From: Phyto melanocephala
Taxonomy: Eukaryota > Arthropoda > Insecta > Diptera > Rhinophoridae
DNA: 64,000 nt
NCBI GenBank assembly: GCA_941918925.1
Contig: OW799234.1
Span: 69,249,043 to 69,313,042 of the forward strand
Direction: 5' to 3'
In this document: positions 34,241-44,661 of the stretch, piece after piece
How the letters are laid out: the number at the start of each line of letters is the position of its first letter
How positions within the stretch are numbered: the stretch's first letter is position 1
Translations under genes and position numbers: made by a program
Notes under the pieces: model-generated
Seen by the model: the letters and a program-made list of their open reading frames with translations, nothing else
Told to the model about the DNA's origin: nothing
The model's database searches: none

Positions 34241-34934
34241 ACCATTAAGAGTACCGAATCTGATATCACCCTTCACCATGATGTACTTAGATAGTTATAA
34301 TAACTTCATAGTACGTAGCGTAGATTTAATGTAATGCGCCATTTTGTTTTATTTATTTTTTTAATGCCATTCTTAGTTTTGAACTTTTTACATATTTAAC
34401 TGTATTCTACAGGTGAAGTCCTTTTATTTAATACCCTTATTGGTTGGCTTAAAAAAGAAACTAACCGCGTATTTTTTGGTACACCATCTTGATTATTTTA
34501 AAGTTAACTGTATTCCAATATTCAAGCCCTTTCATTTGATACCAATATTGAGGGAGTTGAAGGCGGTATATGGGTAAGTTTCGTTTGTAAATTATAGGAA
34601 AAACACCGAAGCAGTTGTACTTATTTACATATGTGCTTATGTATATCTCAGGTTTGAACCGAGTTTTTTTTGTTTTTCTTAGAAATAATTTTAGTGGACA
34701 CTAGTGGGTCCAAAAATTATTTAGGAGCTTGAGAAACTTGATATAACTTGATAACCCTAGAGTGTCTTTACCTGTAAATTATCCTAGGGCGGACGAACAT
34801 TGTTCAATCTACTTCTATATTCATAAGCTTTCATAAAATATACATACACCTTATGGGGTCTGAAACGAATATTGTAGTAATAATAAAGTTATATATGTAT
34901 ACTTTTGGCACCACAGGGTCAGGGTATAAAAAAC
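34241..34934 (+). repeat. Helentron-like family C, decayed full copy
   Basis: Begins AGAGTACCGAATCTGATATC and ACCCTTCACCATGATGTAC, a decayed hairpin end. The interior has GCGCCATTTTG and TTTGATACCAATATTGAGGG, family C markers also seen at 40.4-41.0 kb. It ends CACCACAGGGTCAGGGTATA, the usual right end. Intermediate between the families. Confidence 0.55.
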
Positions 34935-35701
34935 ATAATTTAACTCGTAAGTCAACCCATAAAAATCAGTTTTAGCCTTTGTAAACCTTAATTAATTTGT
35001 ATGAATATGGCAGTAGGTGTATTAAACTAAATAAGAATTATAAAAATGTCCTTTAAATTGCTTTTATTAATTTTTCAAAATAAAATATTGTGTACTGGCA
35101 CAGTGTCAACTAGTGTGTAAGTATACATATGTAAGCAAATGTTTAACAAATTGTATTTATGTATTTACAAGCAATCTCAATAAATTTAAAAAAGTGCGTT
35201 TATATTAATTACTCTTTCAATATAAAATACATGCCTGCAAAAATATGTATTTTGCTTTATGATTAAAATATTGAAACATATAGAACAAAACTGAACTAAA
35301 ACATAGTAGAAATAAAATAAAGCTGAATCAGAACAAAGAGAAAATAGAACATTGAAACTGAAATAGAACTTTCAAAACATGCTTGATTGTTTTGATAGTA
35401 GACCAAGACCAAAAAAAAAAACTTGCGTTATTAAAAACAATATATATATTTTAGGTTTACTGAAATTTTAGTACAACATCTGTCATATAAGCCTTCAATA
35501 AACCTTTAATGAGATGAGTTTACGTGTACTAAAAAATTACTTCGATCGATGTTTTTGTTTTAATGTCGCGTTTTTTTTTTTGATATTCTACTTTGCTTGA
35601 AAACAGTAGCTTAGCTGTAGATAAAAACTTTTCAATTGATGATTGATTTGTTTTAGTGAGAGTAATGTTTTGTTATGTTTGTTTTGTTATTTTTATTTAC
35701 A
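34935..35701. other. AT-rich spacer
   Basis: Short purine-rich runs (about 35280-35410), nothing else recognised. Ends one base before the CTAG of the first Helitron-like copy. Confidence 0.4.
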
Positions 35702-36505
35702 CTAGAAAAGCCCGGCGCGCGTTGCTACGCCCCTTCATGAATTTTAATCGCATTCTAAATTTTAATCGAATATCAAGTGCAAGGCTAAACACTATAACTT
35801 TTTCTTTTTCTAATTACGAAACTGTATAGTCATGACAGCTCAATAAGTGTGCAAAGTTTCAGAAAAATCGGTCCAGTGTAAGTACCTTAAAATGATACCT
35901 TTTTTTATGGGCGTGGCACTGCCCACTTTTCTAAACACGAAACTGTATAGTTATGACAACTCAATATGTGTGCAAAGTTTCAGAAAAATCGGTCCAGTGC
36001 AAGTACCTCAAAATGATACCTTTTTTTTAATGGGCGTGGCACTGCCCACTTTTCTAATGACGAAAGTGTGAAGTCATGACAGCTCAGTATGTCTGCAAAG
36101 TTTCAGAAAATTCGGTCCAGTGCAAGTAGCTAAAACTGATAACTAATTTTTTTATAGGCGTGGCCCCGCCCACTTTTTCAATTACGAAATTATAAAGTCA
36201 TGACCGCTCAATATGTGTGCAAAGTTTCAGAAAAATCGGTCCAGTGCAAGTACCTCAAAATCAAAACTTTTTTAGGGGCGTGGCCCCGCCCACTTTTCTT
36301 ATTACGAAATTATTTAGTCATGACAGCTCGATATGTGTGCAAAGTTTCAGAAAAATCGGTCAAGTGCAAGTAGCTAAAACTGATAACTAATTTTTTATGG
36401 GCGTGGCTCCGCCCACTTTTTTTCACCCATAAACACTCCCTGGTATGTGTACAACAACTTACCAAAGTTTGAGCCCGATCGGTTTTACAGTTTCGGAGTC
36501 TATAG

Positions 36506-36536
<31 letters not shown>

Positions 36537-36557
36537 TTTCACTTTTATATATATAGA
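35702..36557 (-). mobile_element. Helitron-like repeat copy A
   Basis: On the minus strand it starts TCTATATATATAAAAGTGAA (36557) and passes a GT array and a CTATAGACTCCGAAACTG block. It then runs through about five tandem monomers of ~110 bp, each with GTGGGC(G/A)G(G/T)GCCACGCC and CTGAAACTTTGCACAC. It ends GTAGCAACGCGCGCCGGGCT then TTTCTAG at 35702. The A|TC start, the CTAG|T end and the short GC hairpin before it fit Helitron rules. No Rep/helicase ORF; non-autonomous. Minus and plus small ORFs are readings of the monomers. Confidence 0.75.
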
Positions 36558-37379
36558 CTAGCCAAACCCGGCGCGCGTTGCTACGCCCCTTAATGAATCG
36601 AAATGCATTCTGAATTTTAATTGAATATCAAGTGCAAAAACCTAAAAATTATAATCTTTATTATGAGCGTGGCATTGCCCACTTTTCTAATCACGAAATT
36701 GTAAAGTCATAACAGCTCAATATGTGTGCAAAGTTTCAGAAGAATCGGACCAGTGCAAGTACCTCAAAATTATAATTGTTTTTATGGGCGTGGCCCTGCC
36801 CACTTTTCTAATCACGAAATTGTAAAGTCATAACAGCTCAATATGTGTGCAAAATTTCAGAATAATCGGTCCAGTGCAAGTACCTCAAAATGATACATAT
36901 TTTTTATGGGCGTGGCATTGCCCACTTTTCTAACCACGAAATTATTTAGTCATGACAGCTCAATATGTGTGCAAAGTTTCAGAAAAATCGGTCAAGTGCA
37001 AGTACCTCAAAATTATAACCTTTTTTTATGGGCGTGGCCCTGCCCACTTTTCTAATCACAAAATTATATGGTTATGATAGCTTAGTATGTGTGCAAAGTT
37101 TCAGAAAAATCAGTCCAGTGCAAGTACCTCAAAATTAAAACTTTTTTAGGGGCGTGGCCCCGCCCACTTTTCTTATCACAAAATTATTTAGTCATGACAG
37201 CTCGATATGTATGCAAAGTTTCAGAAAAATCGGTCAAGTGCAAGTAGCTAAAACTGATAACTAATTTTTATGGGCGTGGCCCCGCCCACTTTTTTCCACC
37301 CATAAACACTCCCTGGTATGTGTACAACAACTTGCCAAAGTTTGAGCCCGATCGGTTTTACAGTTTCGGAGTCTATAGC

Positions 37380-37424
<45 letters not shown>

Positions 37425-37469
37425 TTCACTTTTATATATATAGAAGATAGAAGATAGAAGATAGATAGA
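36558..37469 (-). mobile_element. Helitron-like repeat copy B, abutting copy A
   Basis: Same order as copy A, with its CTAG end (36558-36561) touching the TC start of copy A without any spacer. It has one or two more monomers and a longer CA array (37383-37420). The 5' end is blurred by GATAGAA repeats; the A|TC start could be at 37444 or 37469. Confidence 0.75.
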
Positions 37470-37530
37470 TTAATGCCTATATAGAGATTGAAAATAGTAG
37501 GAAATTTAAAACATTTAATAAAAATCTAAA

Positions 37531-37550
37531 TCTATATATATAAAAGTGAA

Positions 37551-37581
<31 letters not shown>

Positions 37582-38409
37582 TAGCTATAGACTCCGAAAC
37601 TGTAAAACCGATCGGGCTCAAACTTGGGTAAGTTGTTGTACACATACCAGGGAGTGTTTATGGGTGAAAAAAAGTGGGCGGAGCCACGCCCATAAAAAAT
37701 TAGTTATCAGTTTTAGCTACTTGCACTTGACCGATTTTTCTGAAACTTTGCACACATATCAAGCTGTCATGACTAAATAATTTCGTGATAAGAAAAGTGG
37801 GCGGGGCCACGCCCCTAAAAAAGTTTTAATTTTGAGGTACTTGCACTGGACCGATTTTTCTGAAACTTTGCACACATATTGAGCTGTCATGGCTTTATAA
37901 TTTCGTGATTGAAAAAGTGGGCGGGGCCACGCCCATAAAAAATTAGTTATCAGTTTTAGCTACTTTCACTGGACCGAATTTTCTGAAACCTTGCAAACCA
38001 ACTGAGCTATCATGACTTTACACTTTCCTCATTAGAAAAGTGGGCAGTGCCACGCCCATTAAAAAAAAGGTATCATTTTGAGGTACTTGCACTGGACCGA
38101 TTTTTCTGAAACTTCGCACACATATTGAGTTGTCATGACTATACAGTTTCGTATTTAGAAAAGTGGGCAGTGCCACGCCCATAAAAAAAGGTATCATTTT
38201 GAGGTACTTACACTGGACCGATTTTTCTGAGACTTTGCACACTTATTGAGCTGTCATGACTATACAGTTTCGTAATTAGAAAAGTGGGCAGTGCCACGCT
38301 CATAAAGAAAAAGTTATAGTTTTTAGCCTTGCACTTGATATTCGATTAAAACTTAGAATGCGATTAAAATGCATGAAGGGGCGTAGCAACGCGCGCCGGG
38401 ATTGGCTAG
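37531..38409 (+). mobile_element. Helitron-like repeat copy C, inverted
   Basis: 879 bp, forward orientation, preceded by A (A|TC) and followed by T (CTAG|T). Its translation pattern is almost the same as copy A, which lies in the opposite direction about 1 kb away (for example the ORFs at 37556-37780 and 36310-36528). The pair therefore forms a large inverted repeat around copy B and a 60-bp spacer. Confidence 0.8.
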
Positions 38410-38469
38410 TAACATATAAAATCAAAATTAAAAAAATATAAATAGGTAATATATAAAAAAAAAAAATAA

Positions 38470-38768
38470 AAAAAAAATTTTTTTTTGGCTCAGCTGGGAT
38501 TCGACTACGTTTAGTCTAACCAGTTATGTTGCTGTTGTTGTGAAAAAACGAAATGGTCGTGGTTTTTTCCTAATGTCTAAGTTGTTTATGTACCGACCTG
38601 CTCCCGTATATTTCCAATATCTTAATACTTCACGCGGGTCCAGGCAATGTCGGGGGCTTCAAAAAGTTGATTTCAACATACACACGGACAGACTGACAAA
38701 GCTTAATCGACTCCCATTCATAGGCTTTCAGAAAATATATATACTTTATGGGGTCGGAAATAATGCAG
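38470..38768 (+). repeat. Helentron-like repeat, type II right half, truncated
   Basis: Starts in a T tract then GGCTCAGCTGGGATTCGACT, continues with AAATGGTCGTGG and a type II body, and stops after TTTATGGGGTCGGAAATAAT, before the GAAGGGTATA end. Confidence 0.7.
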
Positions 38769-38954
38769 TATTTATTTAAAATAAAAATATATTAAACAAA
38801 TATAACAATAAATTAAAAAAAACAGTTGGTAAGTACGGGCTTTCGACCGCAATTGAAATTTTTTGAATCTATACCAATAACACAGCTAATTCGGACGTAA
38901 TACAGTATTCAAACAGTATGCAAATTATAAACATAATTTTTAACAAAGTCAAAT

Positions 38955-38959
38955 AAAAA
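38955..38959 (-). terminator. RNA polymerase III terminator of tRNA-Ser
   Basis: Five T residues on the minus strand, 6 bases beyond the tRNA 3' end, the normal Pol III stop signal. Confidence 0.75.
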
Positions 38960-38965
38960 TCTATA

Positions 38966-39047
38966 CGCAGCCGGTAGGATTCGAACCTACGCTCCCAGAG
39001 GGAATCTGATTTCGAGTCAGACGCCTTAACCACTCGGCCACGACTGC
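38966..39047 (-). tRNA. tRNA-Ser, anticodon CGA
   Basis: 82-nt class II tRNA that decodes UCG. The acceptor stem GCAGTCG pairs with CGGCTGC (one G-T pair), and discriminator base G73 is as expected for serine. The D arm is in GGCCGAGTGGTTAAGGC, which doubles as the Pol III A box. The anticodon stem TCTGA/TCAGA has loop CTCGAAA, anticodon at 39012-39014. A variable arm TTCCCTCTGGGAGC is typical of tRNA-Ser, and the B box is GGTTCGAATCC. No intron; CCA is not encoded, as usual in eukaryotes. All stems pair, so the gene looks functional. The ORF covering it is a shadow. Confidence 0.96.
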
Positions 39048-39887
39048 TATTATATCATCAATGTCTAACTGTTTATATAAGCCAAAAGCTTTTTTGTGTA
39101 ATAAAAATTTTAAAAGCTTTTTTCTCATATTCTTATTGGATTTTGTTATTGTTATTGTTTTTCTCATTCGCCATCGCCATCCACACACAATTGTATTCTA
39201 TAAATAGATTCAGTTTGTGCTTTTTTTTTGTTGTACGTTTTAATAAATATTTGAGTTGTTTCTAAAAGGCCATATAGTATAATTGTTACCCCTTTTTTGT
39301 TGATATTGTTGTTGTTTATTGTTTTATGCAACAAAGCGTTTGCATTTAATGTTGTTGTTGTGTATTTTTTTGTTTTTGTACATTTGTATGTAGTACGTTA
39401 ACTAAATGTAAAAAGAACGCCTTTTTTGAATGCAACCAATGACTGTTGGCCGGTAAAGAGGTGCATCAGTGTGAATTAAATCGTGTTCGCATACTTACAT
39501 ACGCAAATAGGCATTTAGTAGTGCAAGTGAGTATAAAACCACACTTTAGGTATAAAGTCAAAAGGCTGTACTAAGGGATTTTTGCTATAGATGTTTTGTG
39601 ATATTTACCTATGTATATATGGTCTAATATAAATACATAATGCTGGGCACTCTCGATATTTACTTACTACTAATTTACAAACAGACGTGAGGGCAAAATA
39701 CGGTATTGCGATCGCATTCGTTTGTTGCCATTTTGGCCCTAAACTGAATTTTCGCAATAAAAACACCCAAAATTTTATTGAAAAATTGTGTGTTCTTATT
39801 AAAATTATAAATGTTTTTAATAAAAACTTTTTATAAATATAGCTGGCAGTTATTTACATTTAAATTAAAGGATGTCTTAATTTGAAG
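39048..39887. other. Spacer, nothing recognised
   Basis: Contains TTG-rich runs (about 39300-39360); no gene found. Confidence 0.45.
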
Positions 39888-40060
39888 TAACAATGGTCAA
39901 ATGATATTGCTACAGGGAGATGATCCAAAGGTTTTTTTTTTGTGCAAAATTAATGATTAAGACGTAGAGAGTACGTGGTTTCAACAGAATGGTGCCACTT
40001 GAAGAAACTGGAGATTTTAAGTTGCTTTTCTGCTAAATTATTTTTCAAAATAACAGCTGA
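39888..40060 (+). pseudogene. Mariner transposase relic (second Asp block)
   Basis: The plus strand reads YCYREMIQRF, CKIND, DVEST and WFQQNGAT in slipping frames, matching VNGNRYREMI...F, K...L...DVE and WFQQDGAT of mariner transposases. The Asp is replaced by Asn. The relic at 44.05-44.34 kb has the same CKIND/CGKIND-D-V order, so both derive from one subfamily. Confidence 0.6.
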
Positions 40061-40347
40061 ATTACGTAACTCATACTGGTTGTCGATTTCAAAAGCCCAT
40101 TTTATAAACATGTTTATCGATGTTGTAGCATCGTCCATTTTAATTTTGTTTTCTTAATGAGCACTATTGTACTTAACCTCAGATTCCGTATCTGATAATA
40201 TCATTTGCTCCTCATTACTTTCACAGGAAATATTTTGGTTTTCAAAATATTGTTTCAAAATATTTCATTTTATTTCAATTTTGTAGAAGAGAAGGACAAT
40301 TTTATTCAGGCAATAACGGAAAAAATACAAGAAAACAAATATAAAAG

Positions 40348-41000
40348 AAACAACTAAGAGTGCTATATTCGGCCACTCCGAACCTAATAATACCCTTCAC
40401 CATCATGTACACAGGTATAATCCCACATCGTAACTTAACCTATATTTATACGCCATTTTTCCTTATTATATCCAATGCCATCCTTGATTTTGAATTTTTA
40501 CGTAGTTAACTGTATTCTGCTATTCAAGCCCTTTAATTTGATCCGCCATTCTGTTTTAGACGCCTTGGATCTTGGATTTTACATTTTTTAATAATTTTCT
40601 GTATTCTACTGGTCAAGCCTTTTCATTTGATACCAATATTGAGGGGGTGCAAGATGCTACATTTAAAAACACCAGATTTGACCCATATATAAATTTATTG
40701 TCCGCCATTTTGTAGTGGCGGCCAACATCAATTTAAATTTTTTTATAGTGCTTATATTGCGCTACTCAATTTATTTCAGATGATGCCAATATTGACTCTC
40801 TCGGTTATCCAGAAGCTGAAAAAATTTGATTTTCGTTTGTAAATTTTTTGAATATATATTTGTTAAAAAAATGTTTGCCTATAACTTTACCGATTAAAGC
40901 CCGCCTTATCCAAAATTTTTCACGAATAGCTCTAGAGGCATATTGTATCTACAAATAGTAGCAAAGGTACCTATAAATTATTCTATGGCTGAAAATGTTA
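40348..41000 (+). repeat. Helentron-like family C copy
   Basis: Starts AACAACTAAGAGTGCTATAT with a decayed hairpin TTCGGCCACTCCGAA and ACCCTTCACCATCATGTACA. The body has CGCCATTTT, TTTGATACCAATATTGAGGG and GCCATTTTGTAGTGGCGG. The shared 5' words link it to the other families; the interior is its own. Confidence 0.6.
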
Positions 41001-41059
41001 ATTTTAGTGGTAAAAATATGAGTAATAACCGAGGCAGAGAAATAAGGGAAGAGAAATAG

Positions 41060-41225
41060 GGGAGTTGATTAAACATAGTCCGTCTGTGTAAAATCAGTTT
41101 TTTAAAGTCTTCCGACATCGCCAAGACCCATGTGTACTATCAAAATAACAAAAGTATTCGGAAGCAGATCGGTATTGAAAATCAGCACATTCACCCATAA
41201 CTTTTTGAGATTTGAGCAAATAAAT
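41060..41225 (-). repeat. Fragment of a Helentron-like right half, reversed
   Basis: GACATCGCCAAGACCCATGT, CAGATCGGTATTGAAAATCA and CCCATAACTTTTTGAGATTT are mirror images of boxes in the type I/II right half. No ends. Confidence 0.5.
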
Positions 41226-41429
41226 ACAAATGCATTGGCGTAGCTAAAATTTTTTCTGGGGGTGGAAAAATCATAAAAAATTTTTTCCGTAGTAAAAATC
41301 TTAAACTGTATAAAAGTAAGTTTTTTTAAATTCTTTTAAGACAATTTCGGCGGGGATCATTTCACTCCCCCAGAATGTTCTAGTTATGCAAATGCACGCC
41401 AACCTCTGTTTTTCCTCTATTTTTACCAC

Positions 41430-41990
41430 AAAAATTTTTGGTCGAACATAATTAATACTTATACACGCTTGTGACAGATATGATATGCCTATAGAGATAT
41501 TCCTCAAATACTTGGACAAGTCTGTCACTAATCGGCAAAGTTATAGGCAAAAATTATTTGGAAAAATATATATTTTTTTAAATGTATTAAATTTTTCAAG
41601 CTCCTACAAATTTAAAGACACAATAAAGACCTCAAATTAAAAACTGTGGTCTCAAAAAATATTTACGAGTAAAACTAATAAATCGGTTTAAAACTCACTG
41701 AGATAAAAGCAGCTAAAAACAACTGCTTCGGTGTTTTTCCTAAAATTTACAAAAGGAAATCGATTTCTTTCAGTTTATATGCAACCGAGAGAGCCAACAT
41801 AGACATCAAATGAAAGCAATTTATCAGTTAAATGTAGTAAAATATTAAGAAGTGTAAAATCCAAGATGGCCCCCAAAATATTATGGCGGATATATAGATC
41901 AAATATAGTAAATACGATTTCGTCCCTTTCAACACCCACAATATCTACAAATACAATAGAAATCAGTTAAGTATTCAATAGTGTTAAGTT
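41430..41990 (-). repeat. Helentron-like family C, reversed body
   Basis: Carries CTGCTTCGGTGTTTTTCCTA, ATCAAATGAAAGCAATTTAT and CCAAGATGGC...GGCGG in reverse order to the copies at 34.2 and 40.4 kb. Related sequence lies at 59.15-59.85 kb. No terminal hairpin found. Confidence 0.5.
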
Positions 41991-42229
41991 CAAGGATAAA
42001 AAATTTGTGAAATTCAATTTGTATATCTTTTATACGCATATGACTAAAATACATAAATTGACATTCATAAATACATACATGCAAACAAACTATCTACGTT
42101 AAGTCCTTGTATTTGTGTAAGAGATTACATGTTGGGAGTTTTGTGAAAACAAATAAAGGGTGTCCAAAATTTTAGGAATCGTTGTTATTTCAAGGAAAAA
42201 AAAAATAGTTTTTTTTGAGATACTAAAAA

Positions 42230-42740
42230 TATTTTTATTTCAGTTTATTTATTGGCGTAGCTACAAATCTTCTTCTGAGGGGAAGGAAAAAATCTTACTT
42301 TGAGTTGATTGAATATGTACATTAAATATAAATAATTAATTTTTTCAAATTCTTGGTTTAAAACAATTATTTGGTGGGTTTGCATCCCTCCCAGTTACGC
42401 CTATGAGCTCATTACAAACCGAAAAGTAGCCTGTTTATGTAATAATTCCGGTTGTTATCAATCTGTGCGGAAAATTTCGTTTAAACACGTTTATTGATTT
42501 TTTGCATGATTGAGTAAAAATATCAAAACTCTTAAACATGCAAATATTTAAGACAAAGTATTGCTATATTTAGACGACGTTGAATGATAAAATTTTGGAA
42601 ATTATCATGAATGTAGGTTGTTGTCTACCTGTGTGCCAAATTTCATTTAGTTCCGTTCAGCCGTTTTTTTTTTGCTTGATTGAGTAACAAACATCCAAAC
42701 ATCTAAAAATCCAAACATTCACATTTATTATATTTTTATA
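42230..42740. repeat. Decayed interspersed repeat
   Basis: Two related stretches: CTGTGCGGAAAATTTCG...TTGATTGAGTAA-like words at about 42455-42520, and GTGTGCCAAATTTCATT, AGTTCCGTTCAGCCGTTTT and GATTGAGTAACAAACATCC at about 42630-42700. Such words are common in insect dispersed repeats, but no ends or class could be fixed. GCGTAGCTA pieces occur at 41.2 and 42.25 kb. Confidence 0.4.
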
Positions 42741-42745
42741 TTGTA

Positions 42746-43952
42746 CAGGGTGGGCCAAAAGAAACCAAGGGGTGTAAAAGTTTAATAACTTTTTCGTTTA
42801 TTAATTTTTTTATTTTTTCTTTCAGATTATATAATATACAAAAGGGACATTTTTTTACACTAAGTATGAAAAATGATGTCTCCTAAATGACCACCGTTTT
42901 CACCTTCGCACTGATGGGCTCTTTTTAGAACATTTTAAATAACATCTTCCAAACTTGTGGCTGTAGCGTTCGAATTTCTGCAACAATGTTTGCTTTGAGT
43001 TCAAGGATTGTCTCTGACTTGTTCACATACACTCGCTCCTTGAAATAACCCCAAAGAAAATAGTCGGGTGCTGTCAAATCTGGCGATCGCGCTGGCCAAA
43101 TAATTTCCGAAAATCTGGAAATTATTCGCCCTTCAAAAATTTGATCTAAAAGTGCCATTGTGTCTCGGGCAGTATGGGCAGTAGCTCCGTCGTATTGAAA
43201 CCAAATACCAGGTCTGTTTTCAAGAGCAGGGCGTAAAAAATTTTCTATCATAAACCGATACCGCTCTCCATTTACGGTTACAGCACTTCCATCTTCATTC
43301 TCGAAGAAGAAAGGCCCAATTACATTTTCAGATGTAATCCCACACCATACTGTACACCTGATGGGGTGCAATTGGCGTTGATGAATGGCTCTTTGATTTT
43401 GAGAACCTCAAAACCTACAGTTCTCCTTATTAACAAAGCTATTCAAATGAAAATGAGCTTCATCACTCATAATCAAATTTTTAATAAAGTTAATTTCATT
43501 TCTGGCCAACTCTTGAAATTTAACTACAAAATTTAGACGTTGCCGATGACCTGCGGGTTTTAATTCTTGCACCAATTAAAAAATTATATGGGTATAACTG
43601 TAAATATTTTTTTAAAATGCGCTGTAGTGACGTACGAGACATTCCTAGCTGAGCATTACGAGACATTACGCTGCCATGTTGGTGATGACGATCAACTAAG
43701 CAACGAACCATTGCTTCAGAGGGCGAAATTCTGACGTCAAAATGTCGACGATATGCTCTTTGCGTTAAAATAATTGATCCCTGGTTTAAATAATAAAATT
43801 CTATTGTTCTGGTTCTCTGTTCAGTTGTGAACCTCTCCATTATAAATTCTCCAAGTGTTGTCTATATAATCTGAAAGAAAAAATAAAATAAAAATAATAA
43901 ACGAAAAAGTTATTAAACTTTTACACCCCTTGGTTTCTTTTGGCCCACCCTG
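42746..43952 (-). mobile_element. Mariner-type element of the DD41D group, complete ends
   Basis: 1207 bp flanked by TA (42744-42745 and 43953-43954). The left end CAGGGTGGGCCAAAAGAAAC and the reverse complement of the right end are identical, and the identity continues through AAGGGGTGTAAAAG. The single ORF is broken by one frameshift and one stop. Nearly perfect ends suggest a fairly young insertion. Confidence 0.88.
42925..43840 (-). pseudogene. DD41D mariner-type transposase, one frameshift and one stop
   Basis: The N-terminal piece (43840-43520) starts MERFTTEQRTRTIEFYYLNQ, a helix-turn-helix of the kind annotated DUF4817. Near 43575 one base shifts the frame, and the continuation reads VQELKPAGHRQRLNFVVKFQ and then IMSDEAHFHLNSFVNKENCR (first catalytic Asp). 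A TGA replaces the expected Trp codon at about 43409. After it the frame is open to 42925 with VTVNGERYRFMIENFLRPAL, WFQYDGATAHTA (second Asp) and SPDLTAPDYFLWGYFK (third Asp). 41 residues separate the last two Asp, the DD41D signature of rosa-like elements. All catalytic residues survive; only two lesions inactivate it. Confidence 0.85.
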
Positions 43953-44049
43953 TAATATATATGTATGTATATATATGTAGGTAAGTATATAAAAAATGAA
44001 AAAATTATGCCTGTCTCGGCAGGCTTTCAATCTTTAATCAAAATTATCA

Positions 44050-44335
44050 GTCACGTTTTACAATAAACTGTTGTCAATGATCGATATCTGCTCAATAATG
44101 TTGTTTTCAAGTTCATGAACTGTTGTGGAAATATTGCTCTTGTACACTTTGGATTTAAAAAATAATGCGTTTTTCGAATTTTTCTTTTAAAACATCTATT
44201 GTTTTGTTTGATGTGTGTAAAGTGATACCATGCTGTTGAAACAACATATTCTTTACATCTAAATCATTAATTTTCCCGCACAAAAAGCTTCGCATCATCT
44301 ACCTGTAGCGATTTCCATTGACCATAGATACTTAA
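44050..44335 (-). pseudogene. Mariner transposase relic (second Asp block and C terminus)
   Basis: The minus strand reads MVNGNRYR, a stop, MMRSFLCGKIND, DVKNMLFQQHGITLHTSNKT and IDVLKEKFEKRIIF. It then jumps to KVYKSNISTTVHELENNIIE, so the third Asp block is deleted. The second Asp (QQDGAT) is His here. Confidence 0.7.
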
Positions 44336-44661
44336 AATTTAGACACCTTTTATTGTTCTGAATAAATAACAAAATTCTACCGTATATGTAGGTCTAGTTT
44401 TTGCGTATGACTGTACTTACATCCATAGACATATGGGCATTTCCATGTCATCGTACGTGATATTTGTACTCCTATAAAGTGGAGTAATTTTTGCAAAAGT
44501 AAGAGTAACTGTAACAAAATTAGATCTTTATATTTCATTCAAAGGGGACTTTATTAAAAAAAAAATTATATTCGAATCAATGTTGTCTAAAATATCCAAA
44601 CAAAATATGAATATATCGTACGTGACATAAAACAGAAGTGATTTTGAGGTACATGTATGTA

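Noticed and set aside
37381..37420. Long CA array as a separate locus
   Set aside because: It is the internal microsatellite of Helitron-like copy B, present at the same place in the other copies.
35847..38242. Several 60-75-residue ORFs with near-identical proteins
   Set aside because: They read through the ~110-bp monomers of the Helitron-like copies in either direction; no start or codon signal of a gene.
38961..39188. Minus-strand ORF containing VVAEWLRRLTRNQIPSGSVG
   Set aside because: This is the translation of the tRNA-Ser gene, a well-known shadow.
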